A stretch of 64,000 nucleotides of DNA from Lutimonas zeaxanthinifaciens (lineage in GTDB: Bacteria; Bacteroidota; Bacteroidia; Flavobacteriales; Flavobacteriaceae): NCBI RefSeq assembly GCF_030503675.1, contig NZ_CP129964.1, forward strand, positions 1,426,001 through 1,490,000, in the 5' to 3' direction. The notes under the pieces were generated by a model that worked only from the letters and a program-made list of their open reading frames with translations, searched no databases and had not been told where the DNA came from. Positions 15,537-24,477 of this stretch are shown here, in pieces. Each line of letters begins with the position of its first letter. Position 1 is the first letter of the stretch. The position numbers and the translations under genes are program-made.

Positions 15537-16388
15537 ATGAAAAAAATATTTAAATATTGCACATTAGGTTTTACAATATTGATATTTTTCATAACCTGTT
15601 CACCAAAAAGAAGTTATGAGGTAAAATCATTTTTCTTTGATGGTGTTCCAGATCCCTTTAAAAAAGAAGAAGAAGCCAAAAGAGTAGTAACCGACACCCT
15701 TACGGAATTGGTCGATTATCTAGCTGTTTTGGAACCAGTAAAAAAAGAGCCAGAGTGGTACACGCATAAACCATGGTTTGACAGAACCTGCGAGAAGTGT
15801 CATGATCAGGGCCAAATGGGAAAACTAACGGTTCCATTAAAGGAGCTATGTTTTAATTGTCATGAAGATTTTAATAGATACTATCCTGATTTACACGGTC
15901 CTGTGGCCTCTGCAAATTGTAATGAATGTCATGAACCCCATAAGTCTAGATTAGCCGGATTACTTTTGGAAGAAAGTAATGATCTCTGTTTAAAATGTCA
16001 TGATCTGAACCGAGTTTATGAAACACCTTTGCATGAAACAATTGCAGATAAAACATGTGTGTCCTGTCATAATCCACACGGAGGCCAGAATAAATACCTG
16101 TTGCGAGCAACATCGTGCTATGAATGCCATGACAACTATGAAGATAAATTTGAATATACCCATGGTCCTGTACAATCCGGAACCTATTGTTTTACCTGTC
16201 ATGACGAACATGCCTCTGAAAAACCAAAACTGTTACTTCAATCAGGGAATGAACTTTGTTTGACTTGTCATCATAAGGATGATGTCTATAACAATATCAG
16301 GCATATTGACTCCAAAAGGCAAAACTGCATCAGTTGTCATGATCCACATGCGAGTAATGATATCAATCTTTTAAACCAAAACCCCTGA
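15537..16388 (+). CDS. Nonaheme c-type cytochrome lipoprotein (porin partner)
   Basis: This 283-residue protein has a lipobox (FITC) and nine CxxCH motifs: CEKCH, CFNCH, CNECH, CLKCH, CVSCH, CYECH, CFTCH, CLTCH and CISCH, spaced about 20-30 residues apart. Repeated units of the form HGPV...C-x-x-CH-(E/D)-x-H and LCL-x-CH look like DmsE/MtrA-type periplasmic multiheme proteins, which thread hemes through an outer-membrane barrel. The barrel gene starts one base after the stop. The protein is likely the periplasmic-side or barrel-inserted half of a porin-cytochrome conduit. Nine hemes rather than MtrA's ten, and the lipid anchor, are differences. Confidence 0.88.
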   Translation: MKKIFKYCTLGFTILIFFITCSPKRSYEVKSFFFDGVPDPFKKEEEAKRVVTDTLTELVDYLAVLEPVKKEPEWYTHKPWFDRTCEKCHDQGQMGKLTVPLKELCFNCHEDFNRYYPDLHGPVASANCNECHEPHKSRLAGLLLEESNDLCLKCHDLNRVYETPLHETIADKTCVSCHNPHGGQNKYLLRATSCYECHDNYEDKFEYTHGPVQSGTYCFTCHDEHASEKPKLLLQSGNELCLTCHHKDDVYNNIRHIDSKRQNCISCHDPHASNDINLLNQNP

Positions 16389-16389
16389 T

Positions 16390-18348
16390 ATGTCTAGGTT
16401 AAAAGTAATATATATCATCTTATTGATCAGTTTGACTGGATATGGTCAAAACAATAATTATGCACCTGCATTTTGGAAACTGATGTCTTATCAGGGAGAA
16501 GTAGAACTATATGGGCAGTATAAGGAGATTTATTCATTTACCGCATTGTTAGAAAATAAACAATCAAATCTGCTCTATTCAGGACGATTGGATCTCAATA
16601 CAAAATCCTATTTCTGGCACCCGAATTTTATGGTTTTGGATCTGAGCTTAGGATATAACCCCGGAGCAGGTCAAGATGTCTCGATCTTAATGCCGGATTA
16701 TGCGATTCGTAATTCGGCTCATTATCTGAATGCCAGAGCATCTTTTTTGAATAAGCAACGGGCTAGGTTTAGCGGTTTTTTCAATTACCGCGACAGTTAT
16801 GGAAATTTAGAGAATCTGACCAGAATCAATACCAAAGATTTAAGTTGGGGAGGAAATTTTGATTATCACAATCGAATATTACCCATTAGCCTGGTTTACA
16901 AAAATTTTAATGTGGAACAGCAAGAGGAATATACGGATCGACTATATTTGGATGAGGGATATGAGCTCTTGGGTAATACCAAAAAATCTTTTGGAAAGCT
17001 AGATGAGCATGAGTTTTTTTATACTCAACGCAATTACAGCAGGGAATTGGTAAATTCTTATATCACAATAAATAATACCTCAAACTTCAATCTGAGAAAC
17101 AGAATATTTTTTGATCGTAATAAAAGATATTTGTTTACTTCTAATATTTCAAAATTTGATCAGAAAGGAACCAACCCCTATGATCGATTTTGGCTTGTAG
17201 AAAACCTCAACTTCAGATTACCTTATAAGGTCCGTTTAAACGGGATGTATAAATTGTCAAGTAATCATCAAAGCGGTATTGAAAATAATAACCAAGATAT
17301 CCAGGCCAGTGTGCAGCATCAACTGTATCAAAGTTTGTATTCATCTTTATTTTATAAAAATACCAATAATAATCACAGTAATTTTAATCGAGCTTTTGAC
17401 CGTCTTGGCTTTGATCTGAATTACAAGAAAAAAATTCCATTGGAAGGAGGCTTGTTTTTAAACTATAATTATTTCTTACAGCCTGAAAAAGGAACAAGTA
17501 AAGGCGAAAATATAGTGGTTGTAAGGGAATCCCATCTGCTAACGGACGGAATCATCACCTTGTTGAAATTACCCAACGTTTATAAGGAAACCGTTGTAGT
17601 GACCGACGAATCCGGAAATTTTATTTATCAGGAAAATATTGATTATATATTGATCGAAAGGGATGAATTTTTAGAAATACAAAGAGTTCCCGGGGGGTTG
17701 ATTCCTAACGGATCTGTAATCTATGTAGATTATATCGCTGATAGTTTGGGAGATTATAAATTTGATATGGTCTCTCAGAATTTTATGGCGAGGGTAACTT
17801 TATTTAATAATAATATTGAAGCCTTTTATAGGTTTCGAAAACAGGATTATAACAATGTGGAGACAGACAGTGATCTTGCTATCCAGTATATCGATCAGCA
17901 GACTTACGGATTAAGAATTAACTCCAAGTATTTTTCCGCCGGATTTGAAAATGATGATTATAAAAGCAATATCGTGCCTTATAATTTAACCCGATATTTT
18001 GTCGATCTGAAAGCTACTATAAAGAACAGGGTTAATTTGAGCTTAAAAGGTTCTTTTACGGATTATCATATGATCCAAGAAGAAGGAAGAACTCAATCTT
18101 TTTTGGATATTTCGGGTTATGTAAACTATCGCCTCGGTTATAATACCCAATTTGATCTTAGGGCAGGATACCGCAAACAGGATGGAGAAGGTATTGATTT
18201 GGACCTATTTATAGCAGGAGCGGAAATAACCACTGAATTCAGGCGAGTTACCGTTAAGTTAATTGGTGATCTCTATCGTAAAAACTATCTCATCACAGAA
18301 AAAAATCATTTTAACGCGGTCAATCTAAGAATCATAAGAAAATTTTAA
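16390..18348 (+). CDS. Outer-membrane beta-barrel, porin of a porin-cytochrome conduit (MtrB/PioB-like role)
   Basis: The 652-residue protein has a signal peptide (ending near GYGQ) and then many amphipathic beta-strands with aromatic ends through to VNLRIIRKF, ending in phenylalanine as outer-membrane barrels do. I see no cysteine, so no CxxC near the N terminus as in Shewanella MtrB. Its place between a 9-heme lipoprotein and an 11-heme secreted cytochrome, all in one operon, is the typical order of porin-cytochrome complexes. Similarity to MtrB or PioB cannot be judged by eye, so the assignment rests on barrel character and context. A segment near residues 395-450 may form a plug or large loop. 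Confidence 0.75.
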   Translation: MSRLKVIYIILLISLTGYGQNNNYAPAFWKLMSYQGEVELYGQYKEIYSFTALLENKQSNLLYSGRLDLNTKSYFWHPNFMVLDLSLGYNPGAGQDVSILMPDYAIRNSAHYLNARASFLNKQRARFSGFFNYRDSYGNLENLTRINTKDLSWGGNFDYHNRILPISLVYKNFNVEQQEEYTDRLYLDEGYELLGNTKKSFGKLDEHEFFYTQRNYSRELVNSYITINNTSNFNLRNRIFFDRNKRYLFTSNISKFDQKGTNPYDRFWLVENLNFRLPYKVRLNGMYKLSSNHQSGIENNNQDIQASVQHQLYQSLYSSLFYKNTNNNHSNFNRAFDRLGFDLNYKKKIPLEGGLFLNYNYFLQPEKGTSKGENIVVVRESHLLTDGIITLLKLPNVYKETVVVTDESGNFIYQENIDYILIERDEFLEIQRVPGGLIPNGSVIYVDYIADSLGDYKFDMVSQNFMARVTLFNNNIEAFYRFRKQDYNNVETDSDLAIQYIDQQTYGLRINSKYFSAGFENDDYKSNIVPYNLTRYFVDLKATIKNRVNLSLKGSFTDYHMIQEEGRTQSFLDISGYVNYRLGYNTQFDLRAGYRKQDGEGIDLDLFIAGAEITTEFRRVTVKLIGDLYRKNYLITEKNHFNAVNLRIIRKF

Positions 18349-18374
18349 ATATTCATCTATAACTATATAAACTC

Positions 18375-19445
18375 ATGGATAGTCAGTCAAAAATTAAAAA
18401 AGCCAAATTTCCACGGTCAGTATTCATTCTGGCTCAGGTGATATTCGGCATACTGTTTTTGTTTACACACCAATTATTTGCGCAGAAGGACAATGCTTGT
18501 TTGGAATGCCATAAAAGGACGGTTAAAAAGGATATTCTGCATGGCCCAACCGCTACCGATTGTAGTTCCTGCCATGTCTCAAATGGAGAAAAACACCCAA
18601 ATGAGGATGTTTCGGGATTTACTTATTATGAAGAAGGGGCACAGCTATGTTATTCTTGCCACACTGAATTAGAGGAGGAACGAAAATTAAGGTATATACA
18701 CAAACCTGTCAAGAATGGTGAATGTTCAGAGTGTCATGAAGTGCATAGCTCAAATGACCCCAAATTCGTTTTTACGCAATCACCTGATCTTTGCTTTTTC
18801 TGCCATAGCGAATTCGATGATAAGAGGAAGACGGCAAAAACAGTCCATACAGCTTCCTATGAAGGAGAATCATGTGTCATGTGTCATACTCCTCATGCTT
18901 CAAAACAAAAAAGATTATTGGTTGACAAGAGTAAACAACTGTGTTTGAATTGTCACAATAAGAAGATCAAAAAAGAGGATGGTACTATTTTGGCCAACAT
19001 AAACCAGCATATTGAAGAGAGTAGTCATTTTCATAAGGCCCTAAACAAAAGATGTACGTCATGTCATAATGCACATTATGCTGACAGACCTCTTTTACTT
19101 ACCGAAAATTTTACAGTTGGAAGTTACGTGCAAGGTGTGGCGGAAAATTTTACTTTATGCTTTGATTGTCACGATTCAGACCTTCTGGATCTGGAAAAAA
19201 CATCCACAGCAACTGAGTTTAGAACAGGAGATCAAAATTTACATTATTTACACATTAACCGGGAAAAAGGACGTAATTGTACCACTTGTCACGACGTACA
19301 TGCCGCCAATAACCCGCAGTTAATTGCTACTACGGTAAAATTCGGACGTTGGGACATGCCGTTAAATTACATAGGCAATGAAAATGGAGGAACCTGTGCT
19401 ACGGGATGTCATAAAGAACAAAGTTATGATCGTACCCAAGAATAA
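18375..19445 (+). CDS. Undecaheme c-type cytochrome (ten CxxCH plus one CX3CH)
   Basis: The 356-residue protein has an N-terminal membrane/signal segment (about residues 14-36) and motifs CLECH, CSSCH, CYSCH, CSECH, CFFCH, CVMCH, CLNCH, CTSCH, CFDCH and CTTCH, then CATGCH (CX3CH) near the C terminus. Units of the type HGPT...C-x-x-CH, HKPV...CSECHEVH and CVMCHTPH resemble the 9-heme protein of the same operon. The long basic stretch before the hydrophobic segment leaves open whether it is cleaved or stays as an inner-membrane anchor. It is the last gene of the conduit operon, ending at a bidirectional terminator. It is a candidate for the second cytochrome of the conduit. Confidence 0.87.
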   Translation: MDSQSKIKKAKFPRSVFILAQVIFGILFLFTHQLFAQKDNACLECHKRTVKKDILHGPTATDCSSCHVSNGEKHPNEDVSGFTYYEEGAQLCYSCHTELEEERKLRYIHKPVKNGECSECHEVHSSNDPKFVFTQSPDLCFFCHSEFDDKRKTAKTVHTASYEGESCVMCHTPHASKQKRLLVDKSKQLCLNCHNKKIKKEDGTILANINQHIEESSHFHKALNKRCTSCHNAHYADRPLLLTENFTVGSYVQGVAENFTLCFDCHDSDLLDLEKTSTATEFRTGDQNLHYLHINREKGRNCTTCHDVHAANNPQLIATTVKFGRWDMPLNYIGNENGGTCATGCHKEQSYDRTQE

Positions 19446-19475
19446 AACCTGATTTAAATGTTATTATAATTATAG

Positions 19476-19508
19476 AAAAAAAAGGCCGGTAATTACCGGC
19501 CTTTTTTT
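19476..19508. terminator. Bidirectional terminator between convergent genes
   Basis: GGCCGGTAATTACCGGCC is a perfect palindrome flanked by eight A on the left and seven T on the right. It separates the 11-heme cytochrome gene and the leftward OB-fold gene, and should stop transcription from both sides. Confidence 0.9.
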
Positions 19509-19548
19509 CTTGTTCTTATTGTGATAATTCACATTCCAACCCTCAAAA

Positions 19549-20262
19549 TTATTTAACCTGAACAGCTTCTTCCATAATGATCTTGTATACGTAACCCGCT
19601 CCAAAGTCTCTGTCAAGGCTTATTTTACCTTCAAAGATGACTTCGTCACCAACATATACATTCTCCTGTGTGGTGATCATTAGATCGTAGGCACCTTCGT
19701 ATTCTGTTCCATCCTGAAAATGAACCCAGTTTTTCGACATGATCTGAGGACTGAATTTGGTGACTTTTCCAACAACCTTTATCTTTTTTCCTTCATATTT
19801 ATCACGGTTTTCAAATAATTCAGAGATCAAAACCCCTCCTTTTATGGGTTTGATATCCAGATCAAGTTTATTTAAAGTGGCTTGCTGGTCCGTCGGTGAA
19901 CCATTAAGAATTTTATCAGGATTTAGTTTTCCTGTTTCGGCATCAACAACATCTTCATTGGTTATTGAACTCAAAAAAACCACGGATTCAAAGGTTCTGT
20001 CCAGTTCGGTACTTTTGAATTCTGGCATAACCATACCGCCCTGATAATAATAGATTTCTCCTAATTCAGCTTCCATACGGGGAACTGCCAACCATTTTTT
20101 TTCACCATTTTCAAGTACATGCAAATACGTATACGACTGCACCTGTAGCACTTCCTGAACAATAACTTTCTTCATGCCCGCATCCGAATGGGGATCCTGG
20201 GCCATGCCATTAAAGCTGAACACGAAAAGGGCAAGGGCACATATAATTTTTACTGCTTTCAT
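19549..20262 (-). CDS. Periplasmic OB-fold protein, NrfJ-like (copy 2)
   Basis: The 237-residue protein has a signal peptide (ending near GMAQ). Its N-terminal half contains QEVLQVQSYTYLHVLENGEK followed by WLAVP, and the C-terminal half ISELFENRDKYEGKKIKVVG followed by KVTKFSPQIMSKNWVHFQDG. The latter is the layout of the OB-fold domain in NrfJ-like proteins that sit next to multiheme cytochrome genes. It is paralogous to the product of the gene 8 bases upstream. A role in cytochrome maturation or heme delivery is possible but only by association; nucleic-acid binding is unlikely for an exported protein. Confidence 0.68.
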   Translation of the reverse strand: MKAVKIICALALFVFSFNGMAQDPHSDAGMKKVIVQEVLQVQSYTYLHVLENGEKKWLAVPRMEAELGEIYYYQGGMVMPEFKSTELDRTFESVVFLSSITNEDVVDAETGKLNPDKILNGSPTDQQATLNKLDLDIKPIKGGVLISELFENRDKYEGKKIKVVGKVTKFSPQIMSKNWVHFQDGTEYEGAYDLMITTQENVYVGDEVIFEGKISLDRDFGAGYVYKIIMEEAVQVK

Positions 20263-20270
20263 TTTATTCC

Positions 20271-21023
20271 TTATTTAATAATTATTGCATTTTCAATTAT
20301 AATTTTATAATAATACCCCGCGCCAAAATCCTTGTTCAAAGTGACGGTACCCTGAAGGGTCAAGATATCACCTACCTGAGCAGTCTCATTTGTGGTTACA
20401 GTCAGGTCAAACTCTCCCTCAAACTCAGAACCGTCTTGTATGTGGATCCAATTGGTGTTCATAATGGCAGGGTTGAACTTGGCAACCTCTCCAGTAACAA
20501 TAACCTTTTGTCCTTTGTATTTTTCCTTGTTTTGGAATAGTTCCGCAAGGCTTATGGCGCCTTTCGCTTTCTTCACTTCAACAGCCTTTTTCTCTATTGC
20601 CGGTTTTTGGCCTTGGCTGGCATCGATATTCATTCCTGCATGTGGATCGGTGGCAGGAGCGGCAGGATTGGAGGTAGCTGGAGCTTGATTCAAACCTTCT
20701 TCTGTGGTACTAAATTTTTCCACAAAATACACCTTGTCAAATGTTTTGTTTAGGTCCTTACTTTCAAAATTCTCCATTTTCATCGTTTTACCATAATAAT
20801 AGGTTCCTCCAATTTCAACTGGGGTGGTAGGTGCTGCCACCCAGAGTTCATTGCCATCTTCTAAAACCCGGATATAGGAATATTCTTTTACATGAAGAAC
20901 TTCCTGTGCTACTACTTTATGTAATTCCTTCTCTGAACTGCTACTTTTTTTTGACTCAGAATTGCAAGCGATGAGTATCGTTCCCAACAGGAATAAACTA
21001 AATAATCTTTTCATTTTTTTCAT
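20271..21023 (-). CDS. OB-fold lipoprotein, NrfJ-like (copy 1)
   Basis: This 250-residue protein has a lipobox (LIAC, cysteine near residue 20), then the same two parts as its downstream paralogue: VVAQEVLHVKEYSYIRVLED with ELWVAAP, and an OB-fold ISLAELFQNKEKYKGQKVIV with AKFNPAIMNTNWIHIQDG. A Pro/Ala-rich linker separates them. The gene is divergent from the first CcsB-CcsA synthase across a 20-base palindrome with -7 elements on both sides, so the two are co-regulated. That supports a link to cytochrome c assembly, but no biochemical function can be read from sequence. Confidence 0.7.
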   Translation of the reverse strand: MKKMKRLFSLFLLGTILIACNSESKKSSSSEKELHKVVAQEVLHVKEYSYIRVLEDGNELWVAAPTTPVEIGGTYYYGKTMKMENFESKDLNKTFDKVYFVEKFSTTEEGLNQAPATSNPAAPATDPHAGMNIDASQGQKPAIEKKAVEVKKAKGAISLAELFQNKEKYKGQKVIVTGEVAKFNPAIMNTNWIHIQDGSEFEGEFDLTVTTNETAQVGDILTLQGTVTLNKDFGAGYYYKIIIENAIIIK

Positions 21024-21048
21024 TTTTAAATCAGTGTTAATATAACCC

Positions 21049-21122
21049 CAAATATAGCTAAAAACTTAGGTATAGGACCTGATTTAAATCAGGTCAAAAC
21101 TCTAAAGTCTGTAGTATTTTTG
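21049..21122. promoter_or_regulatory. Symmetrical divergent promoter around a 20-base FNR-like palindrome
   Basis: GACCTGATTTAAATCAGGTC (21076-21095) is a perfect palindrome containing TGATTTAAATCA. To the right TATTTTTG (21115-21122) and to the left, on the other strand, TATATTTG (21049-21056) each start exactly 29.5 bases from the palindrome centre. They would drive the CcsB-CcsA synthase rightward and the OB-fold genes leftward from a single regulator dimer. Confidence 0.85.
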
Positions 21123-21153
21123 TTGTAGAACAAATAGAATTAACACTACGATT

Positions 21154-24100
21154 ATGAGAAAACTACTTAAAATAATATTCTCACCCAGAACGACCTTAGG
21201 ACTGTTGGTGATATTCGGCATCGCGTTAGCGGTGGCCACATTTATTGAAAATGAGTACGACACAATTACCTCAAAAATTCTCGTGTATAATGCGATATGG
21301 TTTGAGGTTCTTATGGTATTAATGGTGCTTAATTTTTTTGGAACCATAAAACGGTATCAGTTTTTGACCCTAAAAAAATTACCCGGCTTTATTTTTCATG
21401 CCGCCTTTATCATTATTATCATTGGGGCCGGGGTAACCCGATATATCGGGTTTGAAGGCAGAATGCATATTCGTGAAGGGGCAACTTCCAATTTTATTTT
21501 TACCGATCAAGCCTATCTTCATGTCGAGAACAATGTGGCAGGAGAGGAAATCACATTGGAAAAACCCGTGCTGATCAGTCAGGTTTCAGATAATCGATTT
21601 CATGAATCTTTCGAAATTAAAGGTAAAGGAAATCTGGACATCGCCTACAAGGATTACATTCCGAATGCCGTTGAAACCTATGAAGAAAATAAGGGTGGAG
21701 ATATCAACCTCATTTATCTGACAATGAGTGTTCAAGGACATCAGGATGAGGTGGTCCTAAGGAGTGGAGAAATTAAGGCGACCCATGGTTTTTCCATAGC
21801 CTTTAATAATCGGTCAAACCCGAATGCATTGCAAATAAGTGGGGTAATTGGGGATCTAAAGATCAGTTATCCGCAGAGGATTAAAACAAGTGCCATGCCT
21901 GCGATGACTGAAGGTGAAATTGAGCCGGGCACACCAGGAAAATTTGAACAGATGCACCTGTATGAACCTGAGGGATCAGGAATTGCCGTTGTATTATCCA
22001 AAGTTGTTCAGGATGCTAAAATAAAGTATGAATCAAGGACAGATGGGCAACAATCACCTGATGCTTTATTGCTTGACCTAACGTATGGTGATAAAACACA
22101 GGAAGTAACCATCTTGGGAGGCCCAGGATACCTGGAAAACTTTCAGAAGGTACAAATAAACGGACTTGATCTTAATATCGCTTACGGAGCGAAAAAAATC
22201 GAGCTGCCTTTTGCACTTCAGCTGAACAAGTTTGAACTGGACCGCTACGCAGGTTCAATGAGCCCGTCTTCTTATGCCAGCGAGGTAACTTTGATCGATC
22301 ATGCTAATGGAGTAAGAGAGGACCATCGAATATTTATGAATAATGTACTTGATTATGACGGGTACCGTTTTTTTCAATCCTCATATGATAAGGATGAAAA
22401 AGGAACTGTTTTATCCGTAAATCATGATTTTTGGGGAACCTGGATTACTTATATAGGTTATGCTTTAATGATCATTGGATTTATATGGACTCTTCTGAAT
22501 CCTCATTCCAGGTATTGGGACCTTATGTCAAAAATCAGGGTTCTAAGAAACAAGAGAAAGGCTATGGCTTTCTTGCTTTTAACTTTTGCGCTTTCCGGAA
22601 CAATGATTGCACAGCACCAAGATCATAATCATCAAGATCATAACCATCAGAATCATAAGCCCCAGATCAATCCTTACTCTGTGAGTGAAGCTCATGCAGA
22701 CAAATTTGGTGAATTGATTGTGCAGACTTATGAGGGTCGTTTTGCTCCTGTTCATACCTTGGCTGTTGATGTGATGCACAAGATTTCAAGAAAGGATCAA
22801 TTCGATATTGCCGGAAGGGGAAAAATGAGTTTGATTCAAGTTTTTTTGGACATTCCGTTAAATGCTGATTTTTGGAAAACTCAGAAGATTATTTATGTCA
22901 GAGAAAAGTCAGTGGCAGATATTATCGGTATTGAGGGTAAATATGCTTCTTTTTCTCAGTTTTTTAATGAACGAAATGAATACAAGCTCAGATCGTTTGC
23001 TGAAACAGCATTTAGAAAAGCGGATGCCAAAAGAAACAAATTTGACAAGGAGCTGATCAGAATCAATGAACGCGTCGAAGTATTTATGATGACCTATCAG
23101 GGAAGCATGCTCGATATTTTTCCTGTCCAGAATTCTGAAAATAATAAGTGGGTAAGTTGGGATGATAAATTGGCCAAGCAGCCCATCACCGGAAGCCTTC
23201 GTATCATTAATGATGATCTGAAACTTCCTGTATTGGATTATAACAGTATCATGAGAGCTTATATGTATGAGGTGGTGAATGCTACGAAATCAGCAGATTA
23301 TAGCAGAGCGGATAAAATTCTGGGCTATATCAAGAGTATTCAGAGACAAAGCGATGCTTCAGAAATCATTCCAAGTGAGACAAAAATCAAAAGCGAGATC
23401 AGTTATAATAAATCAAATATTTTTAACTTTTTGAAAAATGTTTATGGTTTGTTAAGTGTGGTTCTGTTGATACTCACCTTTATAGACAATATAAGATCAA
23501 AGAAGAACAGGATATTAAGTATTCTGTTGAATGTATCCATCGCTATACTTGCACTTGGGTTTATGTATCATACCTATGGTATGATCATGCGCTGGTATTT
23601 GTCGGGGCACGCACCTTGGAGTAATGGTTATGAGGCACTCGTGCTGGTATCATGGTCTGCCTTGCTGGCAGGTTTCAGTTTTATGAGATATTCTAAAATT
23701 ACTTTGGCAGCAACCACTTTACTGGCCTTCTTCACGTTGATGACCGCGGGCCATAGCAGTTATGATCCTCAACTGACGAACCTTCAACCCGTTTTAAAAT
23801 CGTATTGGCTGATTATTCACGTGGCTACTCTGACCATCAGTTACGGCTTCCTGGGGCTTGGTTTCGTGCTTGGATTATTCAACATGGGTATCTATTTATT
23901 GAAAACTCCGAAAAATGCCAAGCGTCTTTCGTTAATCACCAAGGAATTGACCCATATTAATGAAATGAACCTGACTATTGGATTGCTTTTGGCAACCATT
24001 GGTACATTTTTAGGGGGTGTCTGGGCCAATGAGTCATGGGGTAGATATTGGGGCTGGGATGCCAAAGAAACCTGGGCCTTGATCATCACTATCGTCTACA

Positions 24101-24366
24101 CGATTATTCTTCACCTTAGGCTTGCTCCTAAAATGAAGGGAGAATTCTTATTCAATGTGGCTTCCGTTTTAGGGTTTGGTTCTGTCTTGATGACCTTTAT
24201 CGGGGTGAATTATTACTTTACCAAAGGGATGCATTCCTATGCCAGCGGTGACACACCCGTATTTCCCTTATGGGCATGGATCACCATAGGATCAATGGTT
24301 CTGTTTATGATTCTGGCCGGTATAAAGGAACGAAGAAGTCGAAAATATTATATTGAAGAATCTTAG
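21154..24366 (+). CDS. ccsBA: Fused CcsB-CcsA cytochrome c synthase (copy 1)
   Basis: This 1070-residue membrane protein joins a ResB/CcsB-like N-terminal half to a CcsA-like C-terminal half. The N terminus has several helices and IGAGVTRYIGFEGRMHIREG, followed by a large periplasmic domain. A His-rich linker lies near residues 487-505. The C-terminal half has HAPWSNGYE near residue 818, the histidine of LIIHVATLTISYG near 885, and the WWD motif SWGRYWGWDAKETW near 960-973, which holds heme for covalent attachment to CxxCH. It is the system II (Ccs) synthase. It is co-regulated with the OB-fold genes and lies beside the conduit operon, so it probably loads heme onto the local cytochromes. Confidence 0.93.
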   Translation: MRKLLKIIFSPRTTLGLLVIFGIALAVATFIENEYDTITSKILVYNAIWFEVLMVLMVLNFFGTIKRYQFLTLKKLPGFIFHAAFIIIIIGAGVTRYIGFEGRMHIREGATSNFIFTDQAYLHVENNVAGEEITLEKPVLISQVSDNRFHESFEIKGKGNLDIAYKDYIPNAVETYEENKGGDINLIYLTMSVQGHQDEVVLRSGEIKATHGFSIAFNNRSNPNALQISGVIGDLKISYPQRIKTSAMPAMTEGEIEPGTPGKFEQMHLYEPEGSGIAVVLSKVVQDAKIKYESRTDGQQSPDALLLDLTYGDKTQEVTILGGPGYLENFQKVQINGLDLNIAYGAKKIELPFALQLNKFELDRYAGSMSPSSYASEVTLIDHANGVREDHRIFMNNVLDYDGYRFFQSSYDKDEKGTVLSVNHDFWGTWITYIGYALMIIGFIWTLLNPHSRYWDLMSKIRVLRNKRKAMAFLLLTFALSGTMIAQHQDHNHQDHNHQNHKPQINPYSVSEAHADKFGELIVQTYEGRFAPVHTLAVDVMHKISRKDQFDIAGRGKMSLIQVFLDIPLNADFWKTQKIIYVREKSVADIIGIEGKYASFSQFFNERNEYKLRSFAETAFRKADAKRNKFDKELIRINERVEVFMMTYQGSMLDIFPVQNSENNKWVSWDDKLAKQPITGSLRIINDDLKLPVLDYNSIMRAYMYEVVNATKSADYSRADKILGYIKSIQRQSDASEIIPSETKIKSEISYNKSNIFNFLKNVYGLLSVVLLILTFIDNIRSKKNRILSILLNVSIAILALGFMYHTYGMIMRWYLSGHAPWSNGYEALVLVSWSALLAGFSFMRYSKITLAATTLLAFFTLMTAGHSSYDPQLTNLQPVLKSYWLIIHVATLTISYGFLGLGFVLGLFNMGIYLLKTPKNAKRLSLITKELTHINEMNLTIGLLLATIGTFLGGVWANESWGRYWGWDAKETWALIITIVYTIILHLRLAPKMKGEFLFNVASVLGFGSVLMTFIGVNYYFTKGMHSYASGDTPVFPLWAWITIGSMVLFMILAGIKERRSRKYYIEES

Positions 24367-24388
24367 AGTGTTTAATTCTTTTCATGGT

Positions 24389-24420
24389 AACCTTGCCCTT
24401 TAACCGGGGCAAGGTTTTTT
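24389..24420 (+). terminator. Terminator after the first ccsBA gene
   Basis: Arms AACCTTGCCC (24389-24398) and GGGCAAGGTT (24407-24416) pair perfectly around an 8-base loop and are followed by T residues. Convergent with the second ccsBA gene. Confidence 0.85.
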
Positions 24421-24477
24421 AATTTTAAATGATGACATCTATCATATCTTAAGCGGACCTGAGGTTTTAAGCAATAT

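Noticed and set aside
19449-19462. CTGATTTAAATG, similar to the FNR-like palindrome
   Set aside because: One half-site is broken, it lies after a stop codon between convergent genes, and no -7 element has the right spacing.
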